Of a stretch of 52,123 nt of DNA, positions 42,751-50,580 are shown piece by piece; the first letter of the stretch is position 1, and each line of letters begins with the position of its first letter. The translations under genes were made by a program, and so were the position numbers. Under the pieces are notes generated by a model. The model searched no databases. It was not told where the DNA came from and saw only the letters and a list, made by a program, of their open reading frames with translations. The stretch is from a virus: the IMG/VR virus record IMGVR_UViG_3300033182_000766, positions 1-52,123 of that record, one strand, 5' to 3'.

Positions 42751-44494
42751 TCGTTTGTTCAGTTGGAACTGCTCCAGCTACTGGTGCTCCTGCACCTGTT
42801 GCAGTTTCTGGAGGCGGTGCTTCGCCGCCTTCCATTCCACCTTCTGGAGCAGGTACTTCAGTTTCTGCGCCTGCTAAATCAGTATCCATACCAGCTGAAC
42901 TGATGCCTATACCTCTCATTTCTGCTGCGGCATCTGCTGGTGCAGGTTGTATAGTTTCGTCGTTTTCTTCGCGCCACAGTCTTTCATTTTCTGCAATTTC
43001 TTCAGCAGTTAAACCTAAGAAACGTTTCAATGCAAACCTATTAGAAACATAAGGAATAGCACTCATTTGTGTAAATGTTGGTACACGAGCATTGTCTAGT
43101 TCTGATTGTCTATAAGCAGCAAAGTTTTGCGGTGCTTCAAATTCAATGTCAAACATATTAGTATCAATGTTGATACCTTTCTCAAGTAAGTAGCGTTTAA
43201 ACTCTTGGTTAAGTTCTTCTATTAGCAGACCTTGCAAGCGTTCACAATACGTATTAAAACGTAATTCTTGGATATATGCTGTGCCTACTCTACCGTCGTT
43301 ATATGATGTAGCACCGTCGTCTGCACCAGTAGGTAAGTAACTTGAAGGAATACGCAATCCTCTAACTAATTTGTTTGTAAAGTATCTTAAATCGTCGATC
43401 TCGCCAAGGTTAGTACCGCCAGGTAATGTTTCTACTTTAGATCCTCTACCTTCAGCAGTTTGTGGGAAGAAGTAATCTTCGTTGATTGACAGAGGATTGT
43501 AAGAACTGTCTATAACATTAGTTCCGCCACCTGTTGCACTTGGTATGCGGCGTTGGTGTATCTCAGTTTTAACACGCTCTACGAACTGCATTGCTAAGTG
43601 ACTTGGCATGTTGCCTACGTCAACATAAAATACTCTACGCTCTGGTGCTCTTTGTACACGATAGATAATAATCGCATCTTCAAGCAATTCTTTTTGTTTG
43701 TAAACTTTGAATATAGTTTCAAGTAATGAGTTACCAAATGGGAAGTTATTATCTAACCCTTCTGACAAACTTAAATGTACAATGTGTTTTGCATCAATAG
43801 CAACTTCGCCTTCTTCTAATGAAAAACGGCTGCCGCTCATTTGAGCGTTCGGTGCACCAACCATGCCACGGACACCGCCTGTTAAATATCCGTCACCGCC
43901 ACCTGTAATGTTGCCGTTAGTTTGATACGGAGTTGTTGCTACTAGTTCTTTAAAATTAAAGTTAACATCTCTAATAATATACTGTTCTGGTTTTTTGCCT
44001 TCGGATTCGTTAACTATAATTCGTTTAACTTTTGCAGGATCTACATGAAATAATTTTTTAGTTTCAGGATCACGTATAAAAAACTGATCGCCATACTTAA
44101 ATGTATTACGAACTATTTTAAACATACGAGTTTCAAATTGCTGCAATTTAAACCATTGTTTTAGATATTGTCCTAAAACTGTAACTTCTGAATTAGTTGC
44201 TGATTTATTAAAATTAAATTTAAAATTTGTTCCGTTTTGATCATTTTTTTGTGTACAAAATTCTGCAAGGATGTCTAGTGCAGCGTTAACTTCTGAATCT
44301 AAATCCATTACGTTATAGTGACCGTAACGTTCAACACGATTTGGACTACCTACATAAATGTCTGGCAAGTAAGAACTATAATTCGAACGAGCTGGTCCTG
44401 GCTGACTACCGTTACGAGGTCCACCTAATGCAGAGTAACTTCCTGATATATTATCTCCTGTTTTAACTGGAGTAAAGTACTTTTTCCAAGACAT
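42746..44494 (-). CDS. gp20: Portal vertex protein gp20
   Basis: This 582-aa protein is the T4-type portal (T4 gp20 is 524 aa). Diagnostic segments are VERYGHYNVMDLDSEVNAAL and LDILAEFCTQ near residues 55-85, FKYGDQFFIRDPETKKLFHV, AIIIYRVQRAPERRVFYVDV with VGNMPSHLAMQFVERVK, and YLPTGADDGATSYNDGRVGT in the C-terminal third. A Pro/Glu/Gly-rich extension (about 520-582) is absent from T4. The portal is the dodecameric ring through which DNA is packaged and on which the neck assembles. ATAAGGA lies before the start. It precedes the core genes as in T4. Confidence 0.95.
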   Translation of the reverse strand: MSWKKYFTPVKTGDNISGSYSALGGPRNGSQPGPARSNYSSYLPDIYVGSPNRVERYGHYNVMDLDSEVNAALDILAEFCTQKNDQNGTNFKFNFNKSATNSEVTVLGQYLKQWFKLQQFETRMFKIVRNTFKYGDQFFIRDPETKKLFHVDPAKVKRIIVNESEGKKPEQYIIRDVNFNFKELVATTPYQTNGNITGGGDGYLTGGVRGMVGAPNAQMSGSRFSLEEGEVAIDAKHIVHLSLSEGLDNNFPFGNSLLETIFKVYKQKELLEDAIIIYRVQRAPERRVFYVDVGNMPSHLAMQFVERVKTEIHQRRIPSATGGGTNVIDSSYNPLSINEDYFFPQTAEGRGSKVETLPGGTNLGEIDDLRYFTNKLVRGLRIPSSYLPTGADDGATSYNDGRVGTAYIQELRFNTYCERLQGLLIEELNQEFKRYLLEKGINIDTNMFDIEFEAPQNFAAYRQSELDNARVPTFTQMSAIPYVSNRFALKRFLGLTAEEIAENERLWREENDETIQPAPADAAAEMRGIGISSAGMDTDLAGAETEVPAPEGGMEGGEAPPPETATGAGAPVAGAVPTEQTI

Positions 44495-44504
44495 CTATTT
44501 TTCC

Positions 44505-46904
44505 TTATAAGCCTTTAAACACATTTCCGCCCATGCCTTTTTGAGTGCGTAATTGCTTTTCTGCAACGCTAATGTGTTTGGCAGATAGGCTAGTTAATTC
44601 TTTAAGACTACTATTTAACGCTTCTGCCATTTCATTTCCACTAGACTGATTATTATTTGTAGAGATTTGGTTTATTTTCGAAGATAATGACGTTATTGCT
44701 TGTTCTAAACTAGCTGTATTCAATGTTTCTGGCTTTGTAGGTGGTTTTACATTTTGCATTGCACTAAAAACACTTTTGTTCAAACTTTCAAATTGTGCAG
44801 GTTGCATAGATTGCATAGTAGAAGATACACCTTTAGCCATATTTTCTAGTTGTGCAGATGTAATTACGCCTTCTTTGCCGTGTAATGTTGCTTTAGTTCC
44901 TTTGCCAAAGTCTTCAATTAGAGACCCAACTGCTCCAAGACTTCCTGTTTGTCTTTTAACTTCTTTGCCTATAGACGTATCTTCTTTAAGACTCTTTACA
45001 GCATTAGCAATATTTTCATCAACGCTAGTCATTTTTGCTTGTTTAACAAATGCTGAGATTTGTTCTTCGTTTCTTTCTGAACCTTGACGCTGAGCTCTTT
45101 TGTACAATTCTTCTATTGCTTGAGTATTTCCTGATTCAATTAATGCTGCAACTTTTTCTGGAACTGATTCTTCTCCTGGCATTTGTTGTTTTATTAAATC
45201 TAAAAACTCTTTCTTTACTGAATCTGTAAATCCTTTTGCTAATACTTGTCCTGCTTCTACGTTTCCAGTTTCGTCTGTAAGTTCTTTTATCATACCTAAT
45301 GACGTTGCTATATCGTTATAATCTTGATCAGATAATTCAACTTTTTTCGTTTCTCTTTTTTTAACTGGTTGAATAGCAGCTTTGCTTAGTGATCCAGGAG
45401 CCCACTGTTGCGCTGTTTCGATCGTTTCTTTGAGTTGTCTGTCAACTTCGTCTAAATTTTCTTTTTTATTAAAATTTTCTATACCTTGAGCAAAACTTTC
45501 TAACTCAGTTGCAAGATGTCGTATTGCACCGTTTGGTCCAATTAAAGAATCGTTAATTATATTTCCTAAGTTTCTTAATGCAAGTTCACCTTGAACAGTT
45601 GCATGAGTTAGTTGATCACCAGCATTAGTTTGTTTGTTATCTATATCAGCTATTGCTTTCGCATATGCTATTCGTCTTTCTGCATCAGTTTGTGCGCCGT
45701 CACTGGCGGATGTTAAAGCATCTGTAAAATATTGCGTGTCTTGAACAAGTTGAGCTCTAGCTTGAGTGTATTCATTATGTGCTCCTAATGCTGCTGTTGC
45801 TAAAAATTCTTCAGACCGTGCTCTTTTGTCAATAGCCATTCCTACGTCTATTGCACTTTGTTGTAATGCAGGAAGTCCTGAGTTTTTATCTTTAATCATA
45901 GCAACTTGCGCTTGAATCTCTTTCATTACTCCAGGGCCAAGTGCTTGTGCTGCTGCTACTGCTTCTTTACTTGCAATATTTCCTTTTGTGTACAATTCTT
46001 CAAGCACTAATTTTGCTGCGTCCCCGCCTGGTTTAATGTTAATAAGTGCTTGCTTTAATTTTTCAGCTGCGGCTGTATTTCCTCGCATTTCTTCAAGACG
46101 TGTTCTTGCTTGAACGTTGCCTTGGCGTAGTTTATCGTCAATTTCTTTTTGTAATTCTTTTCGACTAACACCGGTTAGTTTAGCCATTTTATCTTGTTCT
46201 TTTGCAAGAGCGAAAGCAGATTGATAAGCATTTTCAGCTGCTGTTTTATCCATTGCATAACGACGTCTGTTTATGCTCATATTCTGTAACAACATATCGT
46301 TAACTTCTTCAAAAGAATACCCCATAGTTAATAATTGTGAACCAAGTTTTCCTTCAAACATTTTTGCACTTTGTTCTGAAAACTTTTTAGCTCCCTTTGT
46401 TACAGATCCTCCCATAGCAGTTAATGCTTCGGAGTTTTGGCTTACTATACCTGCAAATTCGTCAAGACTCAATCTAGATTTTGCAGCCATATTAGACATA
46501 TCCATGATGCTGTTATTAAACCCGGCGCCAACATCTGATAACGATCTCCAAGTGTCAACTCCTGCTTCAGCAATTCGTAACCCTTCTTGCGCAACAGATC
46601 CTACACCTTGTACAAGTGCACCTACTCCTGGTATTTCTTTTCCTATACTAGTTAATTCACTTGTAACGTCTGATAATCTTACGCTGCTAGACGATAAACC
46701 TTTAGTTAAATTATATGCAGAACCTGCAACAGAACCAAGGCTATCGCCTATAGCTTTACTTCTAGTATTAATATATTGATCGTCTTTGGTTAATTTTGGT
46801 TTTCCGCCAGTATAATCAATTTTTAACTTGATACCGTCTTCTTTAAACATCTTTTCAAGTTTTTTTAGGGTTTCTGCCGTTATATCTTCTTCATTAGTAG
46901 CCAA
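44505..46904 (-). CDS. Probable tail tape measure protein (gp29-like)
   Basis: This 799-aa protein is almost entirely helical and Ala/Lys/Glu/Gln-rich. It has a less polar, Gly/Ser/Ala-rich stretch at about 45-125 (GDSLGSVAGSAYNLTKGL, IGKEIPGVGALVQGVGSVAQ). It lies back to back with a gp26-like gene carrying a chaperone-type frameshift, the classic neighbour of a tape measure. The start is TTG, supported by GGAG eight bases upstream. At about 1.5 angstrom per residue a fully helical ruler of this length would set a tail near 120 nm; T4 gp29 has 590 residues. The call rests on composition, size and context, not on a recognised motif. Confidence 0.55.
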   Translation of the reverse strand: MATNEEDITAETLKKLEKMFKEDGIKLKIDYTGGKPKLTKDDQYINTRSKAIGDSLGSVAGSAYNLTKGLSSSSVRLSDVTSELTSIGKEIPGVGALVQGVGSVAQEGLRIAEAGVDTWRSLSDVGAGFNNSIMDMSNMAAKSRLSLDEFAGIVSQNSEALTAMGGSVTKGAKKFSEQSAKMFEGKLGSQLLTMGYSFEEVNDMLLQNMSINRRRYAMDKTAAENAYQSAFALAKEQDKMAKLTGVSRKELQKEIDDKLRQGNVQARTRLEEMRGNTAAAEKLKQALINIKPGGDAAKLVLEELYTKGNIASKEAVAAAQALGPGVMKEIQAQVAMIKDKNSGLPALQQSAIDVGMAIDKRARSEEFLATAALGAHNEYTQARAQLVQDTQYFTDALTSASDGAQTDAERRIAYAKAIADIDNKQTNAGDQLTHATVQGELALRNLGNIINDSLIGPNGAIRHLATELESFAQGIENFNKKENLDEVDRQLKETIETAQQWAPGSLSKAAIQPVKKRETKKVELSDQDYNDIATSLGMIKELTDETGNVEAGQVLAKGFTDSVKKEFLDLIKQQMPGEESVPEKVAALIESGNTQAIEELYKRAQRQGSERNEEQISAFVKQAKMTSVDENIANAVKSLKEDTSIGKEVKRQTGSLGAVGSLIEDFGKGTKATLHGKEGVITSAQLENMAKGVSSTMQSMQPAQFESLNKSVFSAMQNVKPPTKPETLNTASLEQAITSLSSKINQISTNNNQSSGNEMAEALNSSLKELTSLSAKHISVAEKQLRTQKGMGGNVFKGL

Positions 46905-46929
46905 AATTAATCTCCAGATTTTTTTAATT

Positions 46930-46937
46930 TATAAATA
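46930..46937 (+). promoter_or_regulatory. T4-type late promoter for the gp26-like gene
   Basis: Plus-strand TATAAATA, 27 bases before the gp26-like ATG, predicted +1 about 46943. Its octamer lies within the initially transcribed region of the opposing tape-measure promoter. Confidence 0.65.
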
Positions 46938-46946
46938 TTATGTACT

Positions 46947-46954
46947 TATTTATC
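46947..46954 (-). promoter_or_regulatory. Late promoter variant for the tape measure gene, GATAAATA
   Basis: Minus-strand GATAAATA, predicted +1 about 46941, leaving a leader of about 36 bases that contains the GGAG site of the tape measure gene. It overlaps functionally with the plus-strand promoter at 46930-46937. Confidence 0.5.
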
Positions 46955-46964
46955 GGATGTTTAT

Positions 46965-47789
46965 ATGGCAAATCCTTTACAGAAATATTATCGTCAACCT
47001 AAAATTTACTTGTCATTGCCTTCAAAAGGAAAATATTATCCGCCAGGTTGTATACAAGGCGATCCAGAAAATTTGCCAGTGTTTGGAATGACAGCAATGG
47101 ATGAGATCATACTAAAAACTCCTGATGCACTTTTTTCAGGCGAGTCAGTAGTATCTATAATCAAAAGTTGCATACCAAATATTTTAGATCCATGGAAAAT
47201 TCCTCAAACTGACGTTGATTCTATATTAATTGCTATTAGGACTGCAACGTATGGTCAAAAACTTAATACTACGTTTACTTGTACATCTTGCGGCGAATCA
47301 AACAATTTCGATTTAAGTTTATCAGGTGTATTAGATTATTTTTCTACTTTAGAATTTGAATCTAGTTTAGTTGTAGGACCGTTATTAATTAATTTACGTC
47401 CATTAACATATAAAGAAGTTACTAATATAAATCTAAAAAGTTATGAATATCGTCGACGACTTGTTAATATAGAAGATTTACCAGATAAAGAAAAAGATGC
47501 AATTATTGATCAAGCATATAAAAACCTTGCTTCTTTAACGATCGAAGCATTCCAACTATCAATACAAAGTGTTGAAGTTGACGACGAAGTAGTCGATAGC
47601 GCAAAAGATATTCAAGAATGGTTAAAAAACTCTGATAAAGAATTTATTGACGAAATTAAAAAACATACAGAGTCAGTAAAAAAGATTTGGAGTATACAAC
47701 CACAAAAAGCTATCTGTGCAGAATGCGAAACTGAAAATACTGTAATGTTTAATATCGATAATTCTGATTTTTTCGGTCTGAGGTCCTGA
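46965..47789 (+). CDS. gp26: gp26-like tail assembly/baseplate protein (short frame)
   Basis: This 274-aa protein resembles the T4 gp26-type baseplate hub or tail assembly family of marine phages: the N-terminus YRQPKIYLSLPSKGKYYPPG, then GMTAMDEIILKTPDALFSGE and VVSIIKSCIPNILDPWKI, typical of the T4_baseplate family. Two CxxC pairs (Cys106/109 and Cys251/254) look like a zinc ribbon. It lies divergently beside the probable tape measure gene. At codons 269-270 (Phe-Phe) the message carries T TTT TTC, after which a -1 shift opens a 77-residue extension. Unshifted translation ends five codons later. Together this matches tail assembly chaperone genes of other phages. Confidence 0.75.
   Translation: MANPLQKYYRQPKIYLSLPSKGKYYPPGCIQGDPENLPVFGMTAMDEIILKTPDALFSGESVVSIIKSCIPNILDPWKIPQTDVDSILIAIRTATYGQKLNTTFTCTSCGESNNFDLSLSGVLDYFSTLEFESSLVVGPLLINLRPLTYKEVTNINLKSYEYRRRLVNIEDLPDKEKDAIIDQAYKNLASLTIEAFQLSIQSVEVDDEVVDSAKDIQEWLKNSDKEFIDEIKKHTESVKKIWSIQPQKAICAECETENTVMFNIDNSDFFGLRS
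47768..47774 (+). promoter_or_regulatory. Slippery heptamer T TTT TTC for -1 frameshifting
   Basis: In the gp26 frame the bases are GAT TTT TTC GGT, so the heptamer T TTT TTC has the X XXY YYZ form and both tRNAs can re-pair one base back. The -1 frame is closed by TGA at 47765-47767 and is open from exactly the heptamer to 48007. Confidence 0.75.
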
Positions 47790-48007
47790 CCTTAGACGAG
47801 TCTGACTTGTTGAAGCTAGTCGACGAGTATGAAAATGATACAAAACAAATTAAAGATGAAGTTTTTAGAATCGCTTGGCATATGCGAGGCGGTGTTCAGT
47901 CTGAAGATTTGTTTTGGCGGTATTCAGTAGAAGATAGAGAAATTTTATCTCGTATTATTAAAGATAATATTGAAACTACAAATAAAACTGGTCTTCCGTT
48001 ACTTTAA
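47768..48007 (+). CDS. -1 frame extension fused to gp26 by frameshifting (gpGT-like)
   Basis: After the slip the frame continues RSEVLTLDESD and then 66 residues ending in NKTGLPLL, so the fusion would be 347 aa (270 shared plus 77). The extension is helical with the aromatic, basic segment FRIAWHMRGGVQSEDLFW, then a heptad-like helix SVEDREILSRIIKDNIE. Nothing supports independent initiation: the only possible early start is a TTG at 47807 without a ribosome site, and the first in-frame ATG would leave 39 residues. In lambda-type tails the equivalent extension contacts the tape measure. I do not recognise a known family, though a T4 gp51 counterpart is conceivable. Confidence 0.65.
   Translation, partial: FFRSEVLTLDESDLLKLVDEYENDTKQIKDEVFRIAWHMRGGVQSEDLFWRYSVEDREILSRIIKDNIETTNKTGLPLL
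47776..47797 (+). promoter_or_regulatory. Hairpin immediately 3' of the slippery heptamer
   Basis: GTCTGAGGTC (47776-47785) pairs with GACCTTAGAC (47788-47797): ten pairs including one G-U, around a two-base loop (four if the closing pair opens). It begins one base after the heptamer and holds the unshifted stop TGA. The short spacer means the base of the stem would be open on the ribosome. Confidence 0.7.
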
Positions 48008-49599
48008 ACAGATTCTATTTTAGACATTAAAGTATTAATGTCATCGTCAGACAATTTAGCAAGCTGGCTTTGAAGAGCTTCGCTATTAAAAATTACTTCT
48101 ATATTGTCAAAATCTTCTTCAGTATAACCTAAATCTATTAGATATTGTTCTGTTCCTTGCGCTATTTCAGGATAAGTTTCATAAAAGCGTCCACTTTCAT
48201 CTAGAGAAGCCATTTGTCGAAATCCTTCTTCAATAGCACTGCGACTGCTTTCTTTTATTTCGTCCATGTCTAAACGTATCGGTGGCGCAATACCTTCTTC
48301 GCGTTCAAATTGTTGCATTTGCTTTTGAATTTCGATAACCTTATCTTGATATTTTTCGATGAAGTCCCAAGGTAAGATGGTTATTACACCTGCTATAGCT
48401 CCAGCACCGATACCAATTCCTGCACCAGCAAATATCTTAATACCTAAGTCGTTAAGTAATGCTACGATTGCTCTACATTTTGGACTTCTTTTACATGCTA
48501 CCTTAGGACTTGGCACTACAGAACCTGGTCTAGGTAATCTTTTTCTAACTATATTAAGTTTAGCATGCTGATAAAACATTGCACACGCTGCTGTATTAGC
48601 CAGCACCGCCAACGACATTGCTATAATTGCAGCATCTATTAAACTAGCAGTTGCATTTGCCCTAATAGTATCTTGTTTTCCACTAGTTCTATGATCATGT
48701 AATTGATAAAATACACCAATCTTTGCTGATGCAATCCAAAAAGATGCATATATTGCCGCAGCGGCACCACCAAGTGCTCCTACATGAGCAGCGTGTTTAC
48801 CTAACCATTTAGGTAAAGCCAAAGCCCATTTAATTAATGATTTTTCGCCTGCTATTTTTAATTTAGGTTCTATTATTCTATATTGCCCTTTTAACATAGA
48901 AATTTTGCTTTGAATTTTTTCAATTCTTAATATTAAACCTTTGTCTTTTTCTTTTACAGCATGAACGTGTAACTGTTTTAAAACTTCTTCGATCTCTCCT
49001 TTAAAAGTATGTTTTCGCCAAGAAGTTTCGTATTCAATTTCTACATATTGATAAAACATTTTCCATTTGTCTGAACCAGTGTCTGCTAATCTACGTGCAA
49101 ATTTTTCATCGCTGCCAAACCCGCCGGATCTTGTTTCATGTTTAATAATTCTTACTGGACGTTCTTCGTAACGAGCCGTCTGTTTTATCGTAGGATTCAG
49201 TAACTGAAAATATTGTACGTTAGCAAATCTAACAATATCTTTAAAAATTGTTTGTTGTATTTGTGTTATAGTTTTAGGTGAAGACAGTTCAGCATGCGTA
49301 TGAGAATAATCAAGTGCTGACATTATTTCATCTGGTAATATTACTTTATATCTTATATCATTACCAACAATAATTTCTTCGATCATATCCTTTTCAATGT
49401 TTTTTGGCAGAACTTTTATAACTCGTTTATATACATCAGAATATTCATTTTCAAGCCACTTTAGATATTTTTTAATTTTATTCCAAGAAGAAGGATCTTT
49501 AGCACCAGGAAATGAAGGAAGCACCTCAGGTGGCTTTCTCGGATTAGCATGTGCTTGTGTGTCAAAACCTGCTTCTAAAATAAAATCACGATATCGCAT
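48004..49599 (-). CDS. Unrecognised protein with three hydrophobic segments, 531 aa
   Basis: I do not recognise this protein. Residues 1-250 are soluble and charged, starting MRYRDFILEAGFDTQAHANP, and include helix-rich segments. Hydrophobic segments follow at about 271-298 (HVGALGGAAAAIYASFWIAS), 318-343 (ASLIDAAIIAMSLAVLANTA) and 384-410 (GIKIFAGAGIGIGAGAIAGV), long enough to span a membrane. An acidic C-terminal region (about 430-531) ends in short helices. The stop overlaps the end of the convergent frameshift extension by four bases. CATAAATA stands upstream, but no ribosome site is seen. It could be an internal virion protein delivered into the host membrane; this is inference. Confidence 0.6.
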   Translation of the reverse strand: MRYRDFILEAGFDTQAHANPRKPPEVLPSFPGAKDPSSWNKIKKYLKWLENEYSDVYKRVIKVLPKNIEKDMIEEIIVGNDIRYKVILPDEIMSALDYSHTHAELSSPKTITQIQQTIFKDIVRFANVQYFQLLNPTIKQTARYEERPVRIIKHETRSGGFGSDEKFARRLADTGSDKWKMFYQYVEIEYETSWRKHTFKGEIEEVLKQLHVHAVKEKDKGLILRIEKIQSKISMLKGQYRIIEPKLKIAGEKSLIKWALALPKWLGKHAAHVGALGGAAAAIYASFWIASAKIGVFYQLHDHRTSGKQDTIRANATASLIDAAIIAMSLAVLANTAACAMFYQHAKLNIVRKRLPRPGSVVPSPKVACKRSPKCRAIVALLNDLGIKIFAGAGIGIGAGAIAGVITILPWDFIEKYQDKVIEIQKQMQQFEREEGIAPPIRLDMDEIKESSRSAIEEGFRQMASLDESGRFYETYPEIAQGTEQYLIDLGYTEEDFDNIEVIFNSEALQSQLAKLSDDDINTLMSKIESV

Positions 49600-49629
49600 T
49601 AATAGTTTAACTCATTACTTAATACATAT

Positions 49630-49637
49630 TATTTATG
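49630..49637 (-). promoter_or_regulatory. Possible late promoter for the 531-aa gene, CATAAATA
   Basis: Minus-strand CATAAATA, predicted +1 about 49624, 25 bases before the ATG. No ribosome site follows, so confidence is low. Confidence 0.3.
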
Positions 49638-49745
49638 TATCTGCTACGCCGATACAAGTTTTCGCTTACGCTCAACTAATTCTTTCTTTTTAATGATAGG
49701 TGCAGCGCAGAGCGCAACGAAGTTGCGTGACGCTATAGATATTCA

Positions 49746-49846
49746 TGTAGATAAACTCGGTCAGACGGAACCACTTACGGTCCCGTCAAAGTCTTCATGT
49801 GAGTATTCCCAGCCAAGACATTGGAAGTAGGTGTTTATCTGCTACA
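49746..49846. ncRNA. Candidate structured RNA
   Basis: An 11-pair closing helix joins 49746-49756 (TGTAGATAAAC) with 49833-49838 and 49842-49846, with a three-base bulge between. Inside, GACGGAACC (49764-49772) pairs with GGTCCCGTC (49779-49787), eight of nine pairs, and GTCTT (49791-49795) pairs with AAGAC (49815-49819). A separate hairpin CGCAAC-GAA-GTTGCG lies just left at 49713-49727. Strand and function are unknown. I looked for tRNA, group I intron core and hammerhead motifs and found none. Confidence 0.5.
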
Positions 49847-49885
49847 CAATGGGCTCTGACCTTTCCCAACCTACGTCGACATCTT

Positions 49886-49905
49886 ATGTGCAAATATTTG
49901 CACAT
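49886..49905. promoter_or_regulatory. Perfect 20-bp palindrome, operator-like
   Basis: The site is ATGTGCA-N6-TGCACAT with the central six bases also self-complementary (AATATT). A second site of the same form lies 41 bp away, about four helical turns, so both would face the same side of the helix. This is the layout of a dimeric repressor or activator binding pair. Confidence 0.5.
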
Positions 49906-49926
49906 TAGCCTGTATTTTAACAGTTA

Positions 49927-49946
49927 ATGTGCAGATTATTGCACAT
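49927..49946. promoter_or_regulatory. Second ATGTGCA-N6-TGCACAT palindrome
   Basis: This has the same 7-bp arms as the site at 49886, with a non-palindromic centre (GATTAT). Half-sites ATGTGTA and ATGTGCA follow at 49984-49990 and 49991-49997. Confidence 0.5.
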
Positions 49947-50130
49947 AATACCCGTTGCTTCGTTCCTAGTGCATACGGTTTTTATGTGTAATGTGCAGTT
50001 TTTCGACAGCCAACAATCAGTCTATATCAATCAAAACGCTCTACTACCGAACGCCGCTCAATATGTTACGTGTGCTCCTACATTTCGGATGCTTTTTCCA
50101 CAGCGGTATTTTCAATCTGGCCCGCCGACC

Positions 50131-50580
50131 TTAAGTGTTGGATTGTTTTGCCTTGATGGTGTGTTCTAGTAATGCCTTGCGTAATTTGTCGCTACCGCCA
50201 ACCCTACAGTTAATAATACCATTATAGTATTCATCTGTTTCTAATACACGGCGGTCAAACTGTTCTCTTGCCTCAATGTATGACATTTCTGCTCTGCTTT
50301 TACACAGATATAATATTTCTCTTGTGAAGTTTTCTGGGCCTAATGCGTGGACATCTGCTTGTAGCCTGTCTGAAGAACCCCAATAGTCCTTCCAATCGCT
50401 TTCTTTATGACTGCGCCTCTTATTCTTTTTGCCTTTTAGAGGTGGTTTAGTAACTTTAAACTTTGCTAGTTTTTTGCCTATATATTTTTGCCCAGTAGTA
50501 AGATTTGTAATGAGGTAAACAAAGCCTTCATATTCGTCAGGTATTGTTTCAATTGCTTCCCCATTATAAGTCCACTGCAT
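50131..50580 (-). CDS. GIY-YIG family nuclease
   Basis: This 149-aa protein has the GIY-YIG core: GFVYLITNLTTG (Tyr22) then QKYIGKK (Tyr33-Ile34-Gly35), a basic linker, SDWKDYWGSSDRL with an Arg near residue 72, and the helix SRAEMSYIEAREQF carrying Glu103 and Glu106, one of which would be the metal-binding acid. No separate DNA-binding domain is visible, and the linker KGKKNKRRSHKE is highly basic. Small GIY-YIG proteins in T4-like phages act as homing or host-DNA-cutting enzymes. It lies close to a second nuclease gene and gp46, which favours a mobile homing role. Confidence 0.8.
   Translation of the reverse strand: MQWTYNGEAIETIPDEYEGFVYLITNLTTGQKYIGKKLAKFKVTKPPLKGKKNKRRSHKESDWKDYWGSSDRLQADVHALGPENFTREILYLCKSRAEMSYIEAREQFDRRVLETDEYYNGIINCRVGGSDKLRKALLEHTIKAKQSNT

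Larger units (their letters stand above)
49600..50130. other. 531-base non-coding stretch with structured RNA and palindromes
   Basis: No credible gene is present. The stretch contains a 7-pair hairpin at 49712-49728, a multi-stem fold at 49746-49846 and two palindromes at 49886-49905 and 49927-49946 plus further half-sites to about 50000. From about 50000 to 50130 I see nothing distinctive. Local composition is more GC-rich and less ordered in codon pattern than the genes on either side. Confidence 0.6.

Noticed and set aside
47807-48007. Independent 66-aa gene starting at TTG
   Set aside because: There is no ribosome site and no ATG for the first 27 codons, and the frame is already open from the slippery heptamer; a frameshift fusion explains it better.
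49600-50130. Group I intron remnant linked to the nearby nucleases
   Set aside because: I looked for the conserved core segments on both strands and did not find them; gp46 shows no interruption in the visible part.
49927-50169. Plus-strand gene of 80 aa in the non-coding stretch
   Set aside because: It starts inside one palindrome, has no ribosome site, has unusual composition (Cys, Phe, Pro-rich) and overlaps the GIY-YIG gene.
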